From NCBI GenBank assembly GCA_001464165.1, contig LNEX01000368.1, forward strand, positions 1-22,080: a stretch of 22,080 bases of DNA, read 5' to 3'. Both the position numbers and the translations under genes were made by a program. The notes beneath the pieces were generated by a model that saw nothing but the letters and a program-made list of their open reading frames with translations, did no database searches and had not been told where the DNA came from. Source of the DNA: a bacterium Ga0077546 (GTDB taxonomy: Bacteria > Cyanobacteriota > Vampirovibrionia > Obscuribacterales > Obscuribacteraceae). Positions 1 to 6,667 of this stretch are shown here, piece after piece (the first letter of the stretch is position 1; each line of letters starts with the position of its first letter).

Positions 1-647
1 AGTTGGCTGACTTAATTGTTCAATGCCTGTCCCGCGAAAATCACTTAGTAGAACACGTCGATAATGGTGCCGACGCGCTCAGCCAGGTCAAGCTCTACAT
101 TTTTGATTTGATTATTCTTGACTGGAATTTACCAGAAGTAACGGGACTTGGCATTCTCCAAGAATTTCGTGCCCGCGGGGGTGTCACCCCGGTCCTATTC
201 CTTACTGGCCGCAGAGAACTTGCCGATAAGCTAGAGGGCCTTGATACCGGGGCCGATGACTATCTCACCAAACCATTCGACTCTAGAGAACTAAAATCTC
301 GTGTCAGAGCACTCCTAAGGCGCCCAACAGCACTGGTCGGAGACGTCTTACAAGTTGGCCCGCTCGAACTTGATCCCAAAGATTTCAAAGTTACGTTAAG
401 AGGCCAAGAAATCAAGCTGGTACCAAAGGAATTTGCTCTTCTCGAGTTTTTAATGCGTCACCCTGGTGAACTGTTCGGCGTCGACAAGCTACTTGACAGC
501 GTTTGGCCCTGCCAGTCTGACTCAACCCGCGAAGCCCTTACCACTTGCATCAAACGACTGCGCAAAAAACTTGACGGCGACTCCGAAAGCTCCTTAATTC
601 GCAATGTTCACGGCGTCGGCTACGGCCTCTTTGTTGAACAGAAGTAG
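1..647 (+). CDS. OmpR/PhoB-family response regulator, 5' truncated by window edge
   Basis: This is a two-component response regulator that would bind DNA once phosphorylated by a partner kinase. The frame is open to the left edge. The first complete codon is at base 3 and about 15 N-terminal residues, including the acidic metal-binding pair, lie outside. Counting from base 3, the receiver domain has the phospho-acceptor Asp at residue 40 (IILDWNLPE), the conserved Thr at 68 (LFLTG) and the conserved Lys at 90 (LTKPF). A winged-helix Trans_Reg_C domain follows at about 115-212, ending in the typical VHGVGYGLF hairpin. The TTG at base 3 is an internal codon, not a start. A partner kinase is not visible next to it. 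The family assignment is firm; the regulated genes are unknown. Confidence 0.95.
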   Translation, partial: LADLIVQCLSRENHLVEHVDNGADALSQVKLYIFDLIILDWNLPEVTGLGILQEFRARGGVTPVLFLTGRRELADKLEGLDTGADDYLTKPFDSRELKSRVRALLRRPTALVGDVLQVGPLELDPKDFKVTLRGQEIKLVPKEFALLEFLMRHPGELFGVDKLLDSVWPCQSDSTREALTTCIKRLRKKLDGDSESSLIRNVHGVGYGLFVEQK

Positions 648-701
648 ATGCTGCTTCAAGGTAATTAAACAGCAGCTCCACGCCAACTCACCAAACAATA
701 G

Positions 702-748
702 ATTAAGGCCATGACAGACCCCATAATCGGTCAAGCCATGGCCTTAAT
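702..748. terminator. Perfect 12-bp inverted repeat, possible bidirectional terminator
   Basis: ATTAAGGCCATG at 702-713 is exactly inverted at 737-748. The interior GACC (717-720) and GGTC (729-732) can extend the pairing. It lies 55 bases after the response-regulator stop, and on the other side it would end transcription of the minus-strand small gene at 871-972. There is no clear T run, so a simple intrinsic terminator is not certain. It could equally be an RNA-stabilising hairpin. Confidence 0.4.
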
Positions 749-870
749 GCAGAAGACCCCAGAGGCACCAGCAACAGTGGCAGAACCGGTCACCCCCGGA
801 GGGATGTGACGCTCAGCAGCGGCGGTCGCCACAGCTAGAGCAAAATCTATCTCTAAAGACTGACAATGCT

Positions 871-972
871 TTAGCGACTTGCCTTTTTCTCGGCCTTGGC
901 CACTTTCTTCTCTTTCATAGTCTTAGAAGCCTTCTTTTTAACTTCTTTCTTTTTGACTTGCTCTTTACCCAT
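871..972 (-). CDS. 33-residue lysine-rich basic small protein
   Basis: A short ORF that default length cut-offs would miss. ATG at 972 is preceded by GGAGG with a five-base gap, a near-ideal ribosome binding site, and the frame ends in TAA at 871-873. The product has 33 residues, of which 14 are Lys and one is Arg. Most of it is built from K/E/A/V runs (for example VKKKEVKKKA), and it has no hydrophobic segment. Such composition resembles basic tails that bind nucleic acid or ribosomes, but I recognise no family. It lies alone between the response regulator and the YceI gene on the opposite strand. The strong Shine-Dalgarno and consistent Lys codons argue for a real gene; the function is unknown. 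Confidence 0.6.
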   Translation of the reverse strand: MGKEQVKKKEVKKKASKTMKEKKVAKAEKKASR

Positions 973-1110
973 GACCGCCTCCAACGAATAACTTTACAGA
1001 TTTATGTTACAGCACTGTTAGCTTACACACTAATCACTGGCAGTACTATGATGATAGCTACAAAATAACTCTACCAAAGTTACTATACCCAAACAGTTCA
1101 GGAGTAACAG

Positions 1111-1776
1111 ATGTCAACAAAATCAATCTGCGGAGCACTGGCTCTCGTTAGCATGATGTCTATCAGTTTCGTTTCTGCCGCTCCCAAAGCTAGCAAAGAC
1201 AAGCCAGCTGCAGCTCCGGCTGCCGCTCAACCAGCCGCCCAACCAGGAATAGTTTGGAAAATAGACTCAGGTCACACCACTGCCGATTTCTCGGTACGCC
1301 ACTTAATGATCTCCAACGTTAAAGGTCATTTCTCAAAAGTTAGCGGCAATGTTAACTACGACGGTAAAGATCTGAAATCTATCAAAATAGATGCAGCAAT
1401 TGAAGTTGCTTCAGTTGATACAGGCGAAAATGGTCGCGACGAGCACCTCAAGAACGCCGACTTTTTCGACGCTACTAAGTTCCCGACTATGACCTTTAAA
1501 TCGAAAAAAGTTAAAAGCGCTGGCAAGGGCAAATTTACAGTCTTGGGTGACCTCACCATCAAAGGTGTAACCAAAGAAGTAACCCTTGATGTTGAAGGCC
1601 CAACAGAGCAAATCAAAGACATGCAAGGCGGCACCAGAGTTGGTGCTTCAGCAACTACTAAAATCAACCGCAAAGATTTTGGTATAACCTGGAACAAAGC
1701 TCTCGACAATGGCTCCAGCGTAGTTGGTGACGACGTCAAAGTAAGCATTGAAGTTGAAGCTGTAAAGCAAAAATAG
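1111..1776 (+). CDS. Periplasmic YceI-family protein
   Basis: A 221-residue YceI-like protein. The family folds as a lipocalin-like barrel that binds isoprenoid-type lipids, and its members are often stress-induced. The N-terminus is a Sec signal peptide (hydrophobic ALALVSMMSISFVSA, likely cleaved near residue 23). An Ala/Pro/Gln-rich linker to about residue 47 follows, then the YceI domain to the end. Family signatures are the start (WKIDSGHTTADFSVRHLM), GHFSKVSG, DEHLKNADFFD, FPTMTFKS and the end (NRKDFGITWNKALDNG). ATG at 1111 has AGGAG at 1100-1104. The next gene begins 24 bases after its stop, so the two may be co-transcribed. The ligand cannot be told from sequence. Confidence 0.93.
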   Translation: MSTKSICGALALVSMMSISFVSAAPKASKDKPAAAPAAAQPAAQPGIVWKIDSGHTTADFSVRHLMISNVKGHFSKVSGNVNYDGKDLKSIKIDAAIEVASVDTGENGRDEHLKNADFFDATKFPTMTFKSKKVKSAGKGKFTVLGDLTIKGVTKEVTLDVEGPTEQIKDMQGGTRVGASATTKINRKDFGITWNKALDNGSSVVGDDVKVSIEVEAVKQK

Positions 1777-1800
1777 ATCTAGAACCAGAACCCAGCGAAA

Positions 1801-2448
1801 GTGTCTCTAAGTAAACTACCCAAAGAACTCTACAATTCACTTCTAGCCAGAGTGACAAAACTAGGCGAAGGCCAGCGTTTGCTTTTAGGCATCGCTGGCT
1901 TTCCCGCTTCGGGCAAAAGTACTTTAGCCAAAGATTTAGCTAAGGGCATCAACAAAGATTTGAAAAGCAAAGTAGCCATTGTTGTGCCCATGGATGGCTT
2001 TCACAGAAGCAACACTGAACTCAGGGCCTGGGGAATTTGGGAATTAAAAGGCATCCCTGACAGCTTTAACCCTGAGGCCTTCGTCAATTTGCTCACCGGC
2101 TTGCGCGAGCACACCAATAGCCAAGTTGGCTGCCCAGCCTTTGATCGAAAAATCGAAGAACCGAGCGACAATGCCATTTTAGTGCAGCCACATCACAGGT
2201 TGGTTATCATCGAAGGCAACTATTTGCTTCTAGCAAACGGCCCATGGGGCAAGATTAAACCGCTGCTCGATGAAACCTGGTACATCGAAAGCAACATACA
2301 AAAAATCGAACCCAGGCTTCTGGAGCGGCACATTAAAGGTGGTCGCAGCCCCGAGGAAGCCAGGCGAAAAATGGAATCAACCGATCTGCCTAATGCCCGA
2401 CTGATTGAAACGACCAAGGCTATGGCCGATCACGTCATACCTATATAA
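1801..2448 (+). CDS. P-loop nucleoside/nucleotide kinase family protein (PRK09270-like)
   Basis: A 215-residue kinase of the uridine kinase/phosphoribulokinase/pantothenate kinase superfamily, close to the group annotated as nucleoside/nucleotide kinase or fructose-transport kinase. The Walker A motif is GFPASGKST at residues 33-41. The family's substrate-side motif PMDGFHRSN is at 63-71, FDRKIEEP at 114-121, IEGNYLLL at 137-144, and the LID-type basic segment RHIKGGRSPEEA at about 176-187. It starts with GTG 24 bases after the YceI stop and has only a weak purine-rich site upstream, which suggests translation within a shared transcript. Length is normal for the family. The phosphate acceptor cannot be deduced; a small sugar, nucleoside or vitamin is likely. 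Confidence 0.85.
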   Translation: MSLSKLPKELYNSLLARVTKLGEGQRLLLGIAGFPASGKSTLAKDLAKGINKDLKSKVAIVVPMDGFHRSNTELRAWGIWELKGIPDSFNPEAFVNLLTGLREHTNSQVGCPAFDRKIEEPSDNAILVQPHHRLVIIEGNYLLLANGPWGKIKPLLDETWYIESNIQKIEPRLLERHIKGGRSPEEARRKMESTDLPNARLIETTKAMADHVIPI

Positions 2449-2504
2449 GCTCCTAAGCTGAACTTGGGGCAATTCCCACTGAAGCCTGAGAAATAATCAA
2501 CAAA

Positions 2505-2532
2505 TTACCGACTTGGCAGTTATCATTATAAA
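2505..2532 (+). promoter_or_regulatory. Candidate sigma-70 promoter for the 2554 gene
   Basis: TTACCG at 2505-2510 and TATAAA at 2527-2532 are separated by 16 bases. The -10 box matches five of six consensus positions and the -35 box only three. Transcription would start near 2539, just before the GGAG site at 2543-2546. Confidence 0.35.
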
Positions 2533-2553
2533 CAGTCGAGGCGGAGTCACTGA

Positions 2554-3159
2554 ATGAGTCATACAAGCGGCGGCGGGCATGGCCACGGTGGTCATCATGG
2601 GGTTCAAGGCGGGCATCCAGACCAATCACCAGGATGGAACAGTGCGCTACAAGGCGGACAAAGGCCCATAACTTCACTGCCCAACCCAACTATTCTGCCG
2701 ATATTTTTTGCTTTATTTGTATTTGTGCTTATGCTCTTGCCCTTCGTAATTAACTGGGACGCAGACGGTGTCGAGCTGCCCTGGGTGCACAAACGCAATC
2801 AACTTAGCCAAGAGCAGTCTCTTCAGCAGCAAGCAGGGCCACAAGAAGGTTTACAGGGCAGCTATCAAACAACAGCTGACTTAGCAGGAAATCCAGCTCA
2901 ACGGGCCAGCCAGGCGCAAGAACAAGCAATCAACCAGGCCCCGGCAGCCAGCTACGAGCAACAGCTCTTGTATGCATCACAACAAAGCTACGCCCAGAAT
3001 GCCAACCAACAAACTCAGGCAGTGAACCCCGCAGCACAACAAAATTATGCGGCACAGCCAAACTATTCACAAATGGGTTACCCCCAAGAAAATTACGGAC
3101 AGAATTATGCTCCTGTGGCTCAGCCACAAAGAAGACACCGAGTCTTTGTAGAGCGGTAG
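2554..3159 (+). CDS. Single-pass membrane protein with His/Gly head and Gln/Asn/Tyr-rich tail
   Basis: A 201-residue protein of no family I recognise. Residues 1-35 are rich in Gly and His (HGHGGHHG), a possible metal-binding stretch. One strongly hydrophobic segment at about 46-67 is a membrane span with no cleavable signal peptide character. From about 83 to 192 the chain is low-complexity and dominated by Gln, Ala, Asn, Ser and Tyr, with repeated QxxY/NYxQ units such as AQQNYAAQPNYSQ. The last ten residues are basic (QRRHRVFVER). ATG at 2554 has GGAG seven bases upstream. It converges on serS with only 12 bases between the stops. The tail composition resembles prion-like or phase-separating domains; the role is unknown. 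Confidence 0.8.
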   Translation: MSHTSGGGHGHGGHHGVQGGHPDQSPGWNSALQGGQRPITSLPNPTILPIFFALFVFVLMLLPFVINWDADGVELPWVHKRNQLSQEQSLQQQAGPQEGLQGSYQTTADLAGNPAQRASQAQEQAINQAPAASYEQQLLYASQQSYAQNANQQTQAVNPAAQQNYAAQPNYSQMGYPQENYGQNYAPVAQPQRRHRVFVER

Positions 3160-3171
3160 CTAGCACTATTT

Positions 3172-4431
3172 TCACCCACCCAGCACCGCCCGACCACCTA
3201 AGTACGGCCGCAAAGCTTTCGGCACATTGATTGTGCCGTCTTGATTCTGATGATTCTCCAGCAAGGCAATCAAGATACGTGGAGAGGCAATTGCAGTATT
3301 GTTCAAAGTATGGACGTACTGTTTCTTCCCTTCGTGATCGATGTAGCGTATACCTAAACGCCGGGCCTGAAAATCATGAAAAGTAGAGCAAGAGTGAGTC
3401 TCGCAGTACGCTCCTCGGCTTGGCATCCAGGTTTCAATATCATGTTTTCGCACTTGACCCAGACCCATATCACCTGTACAAACTGCCACCACTCGGTAGG
3501 GTAGCTCTAGTGCCTGGACAATTTCTTCGGAGTTCTTCAACAAACGCAGATGCTCTTGTTCAGAAACCTCTACATCGTTTGCACAGAACACCACTTGTTC
3601 GACTTTCTGAAATTGATGCACTCGGTAGAGACCTTTAGTGTCGCGACCAGCAGCCCCAGCCTCACGGCGAAAACAAGTAGAGATACCAGCAAAGCGCAGG
3701 GTTGTGCCTGCTACTACTCGATTGGCCTGCATGGCGACAATTCCTACTTCAGAAGTACCGGTTAAGTAGCGCTTGCCCTCTTCTAGTTGATAGGCATTGT
3801 CCTCACCCAAAGGAAAATACCCCGTGCCGAACATAGCAGCTTCATTCACCATCAGCGGTGGCAAGACAGCTGTAAATCCTTTGGCCAAAACATGGTCTAG
3901 GGCAAAGCGCAGCACAGCCAATTCAAGCAAAGCTCCGTCACCAATCAAGCCATAGGCCCTAGATCCAGCGGCAAAGCGCGCCCCTTCAAAGTCAACCATA
4001 CGATTGAGCAAAGCCAGTTCTATATGATCGCGCTCCTTAAATGTGCGCTTCGCCACCTCAGCAACACGATAAATCTCAACGTTATCGCTGTCATCGGCTC
4101 CCACTGGAACAGCGGCCGCAGGCAAGCCAGGAACATGAGCCATAAGCCCATGATACTCAAGATCTACAGCCTTTAACTGGCTCTCTTTAAGTGCCAAAGC
4201 GGCGCCAATTTCTTTAGAATGGGCAATATGGCTAGCGCGATTTTGCCCGTCGCTAGTGACTAAATCGGTGATGCGATTGCGCTGTTCTCGCAATTGATTT
4301 ACTGCCTTGCCGAGCATGCGGCGCTCTTCATCAACTTGCAGAAGCCGCTCTATATCAAGCTTGATGCGCTTAGCCGCAATGGCACTCTTAAAAGCAACTG
4401 GGTTCTTTCGTATTTGTTCTATGTCTATCAT
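3172..4431 (-). CDS. serS: Seryl-tRNA synthetase
   Basis: A class II aminoacyl-tRNA synthetase that charges tRNA-Ser with serine in the cytoplasm. From ATG 4431 it is 419 residues, normal for bacterial SerRS. The N-terminal coiled-coil arm (about residues 25-105) binds the tRNA long arm. The catalytic core contains TGTSEVG, motif 2 (CFRREAGAAGRDTKGLYRVH) and the motif 3 region (TIASPRI-like NNTAIASPRILIALLENHQ) near the end. I chose 4431 because GAGG lies five bases upstream and the protein then begins MIDIEQIRKNP, as in homologues. An ATG at 4482 is in frame but adds only residues encoded by tandem repeats. The upstream leader (4432-4718) carries a Ser-codon attenuator. Confidence 0.96.
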   Translation of the reverse strand: MIDIEQIRKNPVAFKSAIAAKRIKLDIERLLQVDEERRMLGKAVNQLREQRNRITDLVTSDGQNRASHIAHSKEIGAALALKESQLKAVDLEYHGLMAHVPGLPAAAVPVGADDSDNVEIYRVAEVAKRTFKERDHIELALLNRMVDFEGARFAAGSRAYGLIGDGALLELAVLRFALDHVLAKGFTAVLPPLMVNEAAMFGTGYFPLGEDNAYQLEEGKRYLTGTSEVGIVAMQANRVVAGTTLRFAGISTCFRREAGAAGRDTKGLYRVHQFQKVEQVVFCANDVEVSEQEHLRLLKNSEEIVQALELPYRVVAVCTGDMGLGQVRKHDIETWMPSRGAYCETHSCSTFHDFQARRLGIRYIDHEGKKQYVHTLNNTAIASPRILIALLENHQNQDGTINVPKALRPYLGGRAVLGG

Positions 4432-4441
4432 TACTACCTCT

Positions 4442-4493
4442 ATTTGCTTGAAGCATTTGCTTGAAGCATTTGCTTGAAGCATTTGCTTGAAGC
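4442..4493. repeat. Four perfect 13-bp tandem repeats in the serS 5' leader
   Basis: The unit ATTTGCTTGAAGC (plus strand) occurs four times without mismatch at 4442, 4455, 4468 and 4481. Each unit contains GCTTGAAGC, which is nearly self-complementary (GCTT/AAGC). The array sits between the leader terminator and the serS ribosome binding site (GAGG at 4437-4440). Because 13 is not a multiple of three, the ATG at each unit junction on the coding strand falls in a different frame; only the outermost one (4482) is in frame with serS. Confidence 0.95.
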
Positions 4494-4535
4494 TTTAGCC
4501 TTTGGCTTTAGCACTAAGCACTGACTTCTATGGGT

Positions 4536-4562
4536 AGCGAGGCACAAAAAAGAGGCCTCGCT
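4536..4562 (-). other. 8-bp perfect hairpin overlapping the leader terminator
   Basis: On the serS coding strand AGCGAGGC (4562-4555) and GCCTCGCT (4543-4536) are perfectly complementary, with an 11-base loop that contains the T run of the terminator. It shares GAGGC with the right arm of the terminator, so the two helices exclude each other. Confidence 0.5.
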
Positions 4563-4575
4563 TGGGCGGGCCCCT
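4546..4575 (-). terminator. Intrinsic terminator in the serS leader (attenuator)
   Basis: On the serS coding strand AGGGGCC (4575-4569) pairs with GGCCTCT (4557-4551): seven pairs with one G-U, an 11-base loop, followed by five to six T residues (4550-4546). It lies 20 bases after the stop of the leader peptide and before serS, so it would end transcription inside the leader unless prevented. Confidence 0.7.
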
Positions 4576-4594
4576 AAAATTCAAATCACTAAAT

Positions 4595-4684
4595 CTATGA
4601 GTTGAAAGACAAGCAGCACCCGCATCTCGGAGAAATCGGAGATGATGATGACGAAAGTCTAGCTGGCTGGGTTGCGTAACTCAT
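4595..4684 (-). CDS. Serine-rich leader peptide of serS (29 residues)
   Basis: A short ORF that runs from ATG 4684 to TAG 4595-4597. Nine of its 29 codons are Ser: residue 2, residues 11-15 as five consecutive Ser codons (TCG, three TCA, TCT; bases 4654-4640), then 18, 26 and 29. There are also three Cys codons at 21, 23 and 24. No Shine-Dalgarno is needed: the ATG lies seven bases after the -10 box, so the transcript probably starts at the A of AUG and is leaderless. A terminator follows at 4546-4575. The layout matches ribosome-mediated attenuation: slow decoding of Ser codons when charged tRNA-Ser is scarce would keep serS transcription going. The peptide itself need have no function. Confidence 0.75.
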   Translation of the reverse strand: MSYATQPARLSSSSSPISPRCGCCLSFNS

Positions 4685-4690
4685 GCTTCC

Positions 4691-4718
4691 ACTATAAGCG
4701 CTCAACAAGGTTTGTCAA
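4691..4718 (-). promoter_or_regulatory. Sigma-70 promoter of the serS leader
   Basis: On the minus strand TTGACA (4718-4713, perfect -35) and TATAGT (4696-4691, five of six -10 positions) are separated by 16 bases. A start point seven bases after the -10 box falls on the A of the leader-peptide ATG at 4684. Confidence 0.8.
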
Positions 4719-4817
4719 CGAGGCAAAAGATTCCAAAAAGTTTAGAATTTGGCCTAACAAAAACAATATGCTAGGGTGTATATTTAAAAGTGAAAAATAG
4801 ACCCGTTGGAAACTAAG

Positions 4818-4905
4818 ACCTAGCATAAACTGAGCCAGAACCTATTAGAAACCCAGCCGAAACCTAGCATTAACTTAGCCAAGACTTAGTCCAATCCTAG
4901 CCAAA
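4818..4905. repeat. Degenerate 44-bp tandem duplication upstream of the dienelactone hydrolase
   Basis: Bases 4818-4861 and 4862-4905 align without gaps at 33 of 44 positions; both start ACCTAGCAT. The array abuts the hydrolase start and consists of repeated (T)TAGCC-like words. It could be an old duplication of a regulatory site or simple sequence drift. Confidence 0.55.
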
Positions 4906-4911
4906 ACACAA

Positions 4912-5655
4912 ATGGAGATAGAGGCCGTGCACACCGAATTACTTGAATACGCCGACGACAATCAGATCTGTGAAGCATTTGTGGCCTATGACGCAACAAA
5001 AAAAGAACAGCGTCCAGCCGTTTTGATTTGTCATGCCTGGGGCGGACAGGGTGCGCTCGAACAAGATAAAGCAAAAAAGTTGGCCGAGCTCGGTTATGTT
5101 GGCTTTGCCCTAGACAATTATGGCAAAGGCAAGCGCGGCAGCTCAATGGAAGAGAACGGCAAATTGATGCAGCCTTTCATGGATGATCGGGCCATGTTGC
5201 GCCAAAGACTCTTGGCTGGCCTAGCTGCGGCAAGAAAGCACCCCATGGTGAGTGATAAAATTGCAGTGATTGGCTTTTGCTTCGGCGGTCTCTGTGCCCT
5301 TGATCTGGCCCGCGTTTCTGGCAAAAATTCTGGTGAGAAAGGCGTCAACGGAGCCGTTGCCTTCCACGGCCTATTCCACCCACCAGCACTCGGTAAGCAA
5401 GAAGAAATCGCCGCCAAAATCTTGATTTTGCATGGCTACGACGACCCAATGGCTACTCCAACTGACGTTCTCGCCATTGCTAAAGAATTGACTGAGGCTA
5501 AAGCCGATTGGCAGCTCCATGCCTACGGCCACACCAGTCACGCCTTTACTAATCCAGAAGTAAACATGCCTGAAAACGGCTTGCAATATAACGCCACAGC
5601 CGACAAGCGCTCCTGGCAATCGATGCAGAACTTCTTGAGCGAAGTACTAGGTTAA
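4912..5655 (+). CDS. Dienelactone hydrolase family protein
   Basis: An alpha/beta hydrolase of the dienelactone hydrolase family, cytosolic (no signal peptide), 247 residues. The catalytic triad is visible: nucleophile Cys123 in the elbow GFCFGG, Asp178 in LHGYDDPMATP and His210 in YGHTSHAFTNP. ICHAWGGQG at 39-47 supplies the oxyanion-hole loop. In classical members the substrate is a dienelactone from chlorocatechol breakdown, but most family members have unknown ester or thioester substrates, and no catechol genes are nearby. The start is uncertain. ATG at 4912 has no clear Shine-Dalgarno, whereas GTG at 4927 has GGAG nine bases upstream and would shorten the protein by five residues. It is divergent from serS and convergent with the rhomboid gene. 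Confidence 0.9.
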   Translation: MEIEAVHTELLEYADDNQICEAFVAYDATKKEQRPAVLICHAWGGQGALEQDKAKKLAELGYVGFALDNYGKGKRGSSMEENGKLMQPFMDDRAMLRQRLLAGLAAARKHPMVSDKIAVIGFCFGGLCALDLARVSGKNSGEKGVNGAVAFHGLFHPPALGKQEEIAAKILILHGYDDPMATPTDVLAIAKELTEAKADWQLHAYGHTSHAFTNPEVNMPENGLQYNATADKRSWQSMQNFLSEVLG

Positions 5656-5680
5656 GGCCCAGAGTCTAATTTAGTGGCCT
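5655..5680. terminator. Short inverted repeat between convergent genes
   Basis: AGGCC (5655-5659) and GGCCT (5676-5680) flank a 16-base loop that contains a small CTAA/TTAG stem. It fills the gap between the hydrolase and rhomboid stops, where a bidirectional terminator is expected. No T run is present. Confidence 0.3.
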
Positions 5681-6653
5681 ATTTAGATTCGAGCTTAGAG
5701 TCTGGCTTTGCTGCGGGTACGAACTCTGCCTTCAGTGCGTCGCGCAGCTTCACAGCCTCAGTTAGCCCAGGGTCGATGGCAGCGGCTTTCTCAAAATCAG
5801 AAAGCGCCTCTTGATAGTGCTTTGTCCGCAAACTAGCAAAGCCGCGCAAAAAAATAGCATCAGCATTATTTGGTTTTTTCACTAGGGCATTGTTAAGAAG
5901 CTCCGTGGCCTCGCTATAGCGATCACTTTGCAGTAGCTCACGAGCAGCAACTACGTAATAGCGATCACCTAAATCAATTGGAACAGTTTGAGCATACTTG
6001 AAAAGCCCATAGATAGCGCCAATGAGCAGGAAGGTTCCCATTACAGGATGGCGCGATAATGGCTTTTTAGCACCCGGCAAATAAAGGGTGCCGCAAATGA
6101 AACCAGAAAGAAGACCACCGAAATGGCAAAAATTGTCAAAGCCAAAAGTAAAACCTAGAACAATATTTAGAACTAGAAAAGCTGTAGCTGATTTACTTCC
6201 AGCCAAGAATGCTTCTTTGCCCATCTCCTTTCGGTGAGCAAAAAAGAAAGCAAAAAGTGAACCGTAGACTCCAAAAATTGCCCCCGACGCACCAGCAGAA
6301 ACCACTCCCGGGTTAAAGAGCAAACTGAGGCAGGAGCCCCCGAAGCCCGAAATAAAATAGAGATTGATAAAGCGGCGGGTACCAAAAAGTTCTTCTGCTG
6401 ACTGACCTAAATTCCAAAGTGCAGCCATGTTGAATGCAATATGAACAAAGCCAATATGCAAAAACATCGATGAGAACATGCGCCACCAGTCACCATTAAG
6501 AGTGCGCGGACCAAAATTAGCTCCCCAATCGAGAAGCATCTCGGAACTAGGGGCTGTCAATGCCTTCCCGCCAGAAACCACGCACATGACGGCAAAAACC
6601 GCTAGGTTGGTGATCACAATTAATCGAGTAGCAGGAAACTTACTTTCGGACAA
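5679..6653 (-). CDS. Rhomboid-family intramembrane serine protease with C-terminal TPR
   Basis: A 324-residue integral membrane protein. The rhomboid core spans residues 10-195 with about six membrane helices. The catalytic Ser is 123 in GASGAIFG, the catalytic His is 177 in CHFGGLLSG, and the oxyanion/L1 elements are WWRMFSSMFLH and HIAFNMAALW (His71, Asn75). Residues about 235-305 form tandem tetratricopeptide helices (YSEATELLNNALVKKPNN, YQEALSDFEKAAAIDPG), presumably cytoplasmic, that could recruit substrates or partners. The start is TTG at 6653, with AAGGA five bases upstream. It begins 14 bases after the kynurenine monooxygenase stop, so it is probably the last gene of that operon; no functional link to kynurenine is known. 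Confidence 0.92.
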   Translation of the reverse strand: MSESKFPATRLIVITNLAVFAVMCVVSGGKALTAPSSEMLLDWGANFGPRTLNGDWWRMFSSMFLHIGFVHIAFNMAALWNLGQSAEELFGTRRFINLYFISGFGGSCLSLLFNPGVVSAGASGAIFGVYGSLFAFFFAHRKEMGKEAFLAGSKSATAFLVLNIVLGFTFGFDNFCHFGGLLSGFICGTLYLPGAKKPLSRHPVMGTFLLIGAIYGLFKYAQTVPIDLGDRYYVVAARELLQSDRYSEATELLNNALVKKPNNADAIFLRGFASLRTKHYQEALSDFEKAAAIDPGLTEAVKLRDALKAEFVPAAKPDSKLESK

Positions 6654-6667
6654 TGGGTTCCTTTATG

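Noticed and set aside
748..870. Minus-strand open frame following the lysine-rich ORF
   Set aside because: The frame is open but has no ribosome binding site or credible start, and its predicted sequence shows no domain.
2453..2689. 78-codon minus-strand frame before the Gln-rich membrane protein
   Set aside because: It is antisense to that gene's start and promoter, with no start signal or recognisable domain.
4432..4482. 17-residue N-terminal extension of SerRS from ATG 4482
   Set aside because: It is encoded by the tandem repeats, has no ribosome binding site, and homologues start at MIDIEQIRKNP.
4442..4493. CRISPR array
   Set aside because: The 13-bp units are directly adjacent with no spacers.
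4431..4720. T-box riboswitch upstream of serS
   Set aside because: No T-box consensus (GGTGGNACCGCG-like) or stem I motifs are visible; the Ser-rich reading frame explains the leader better.
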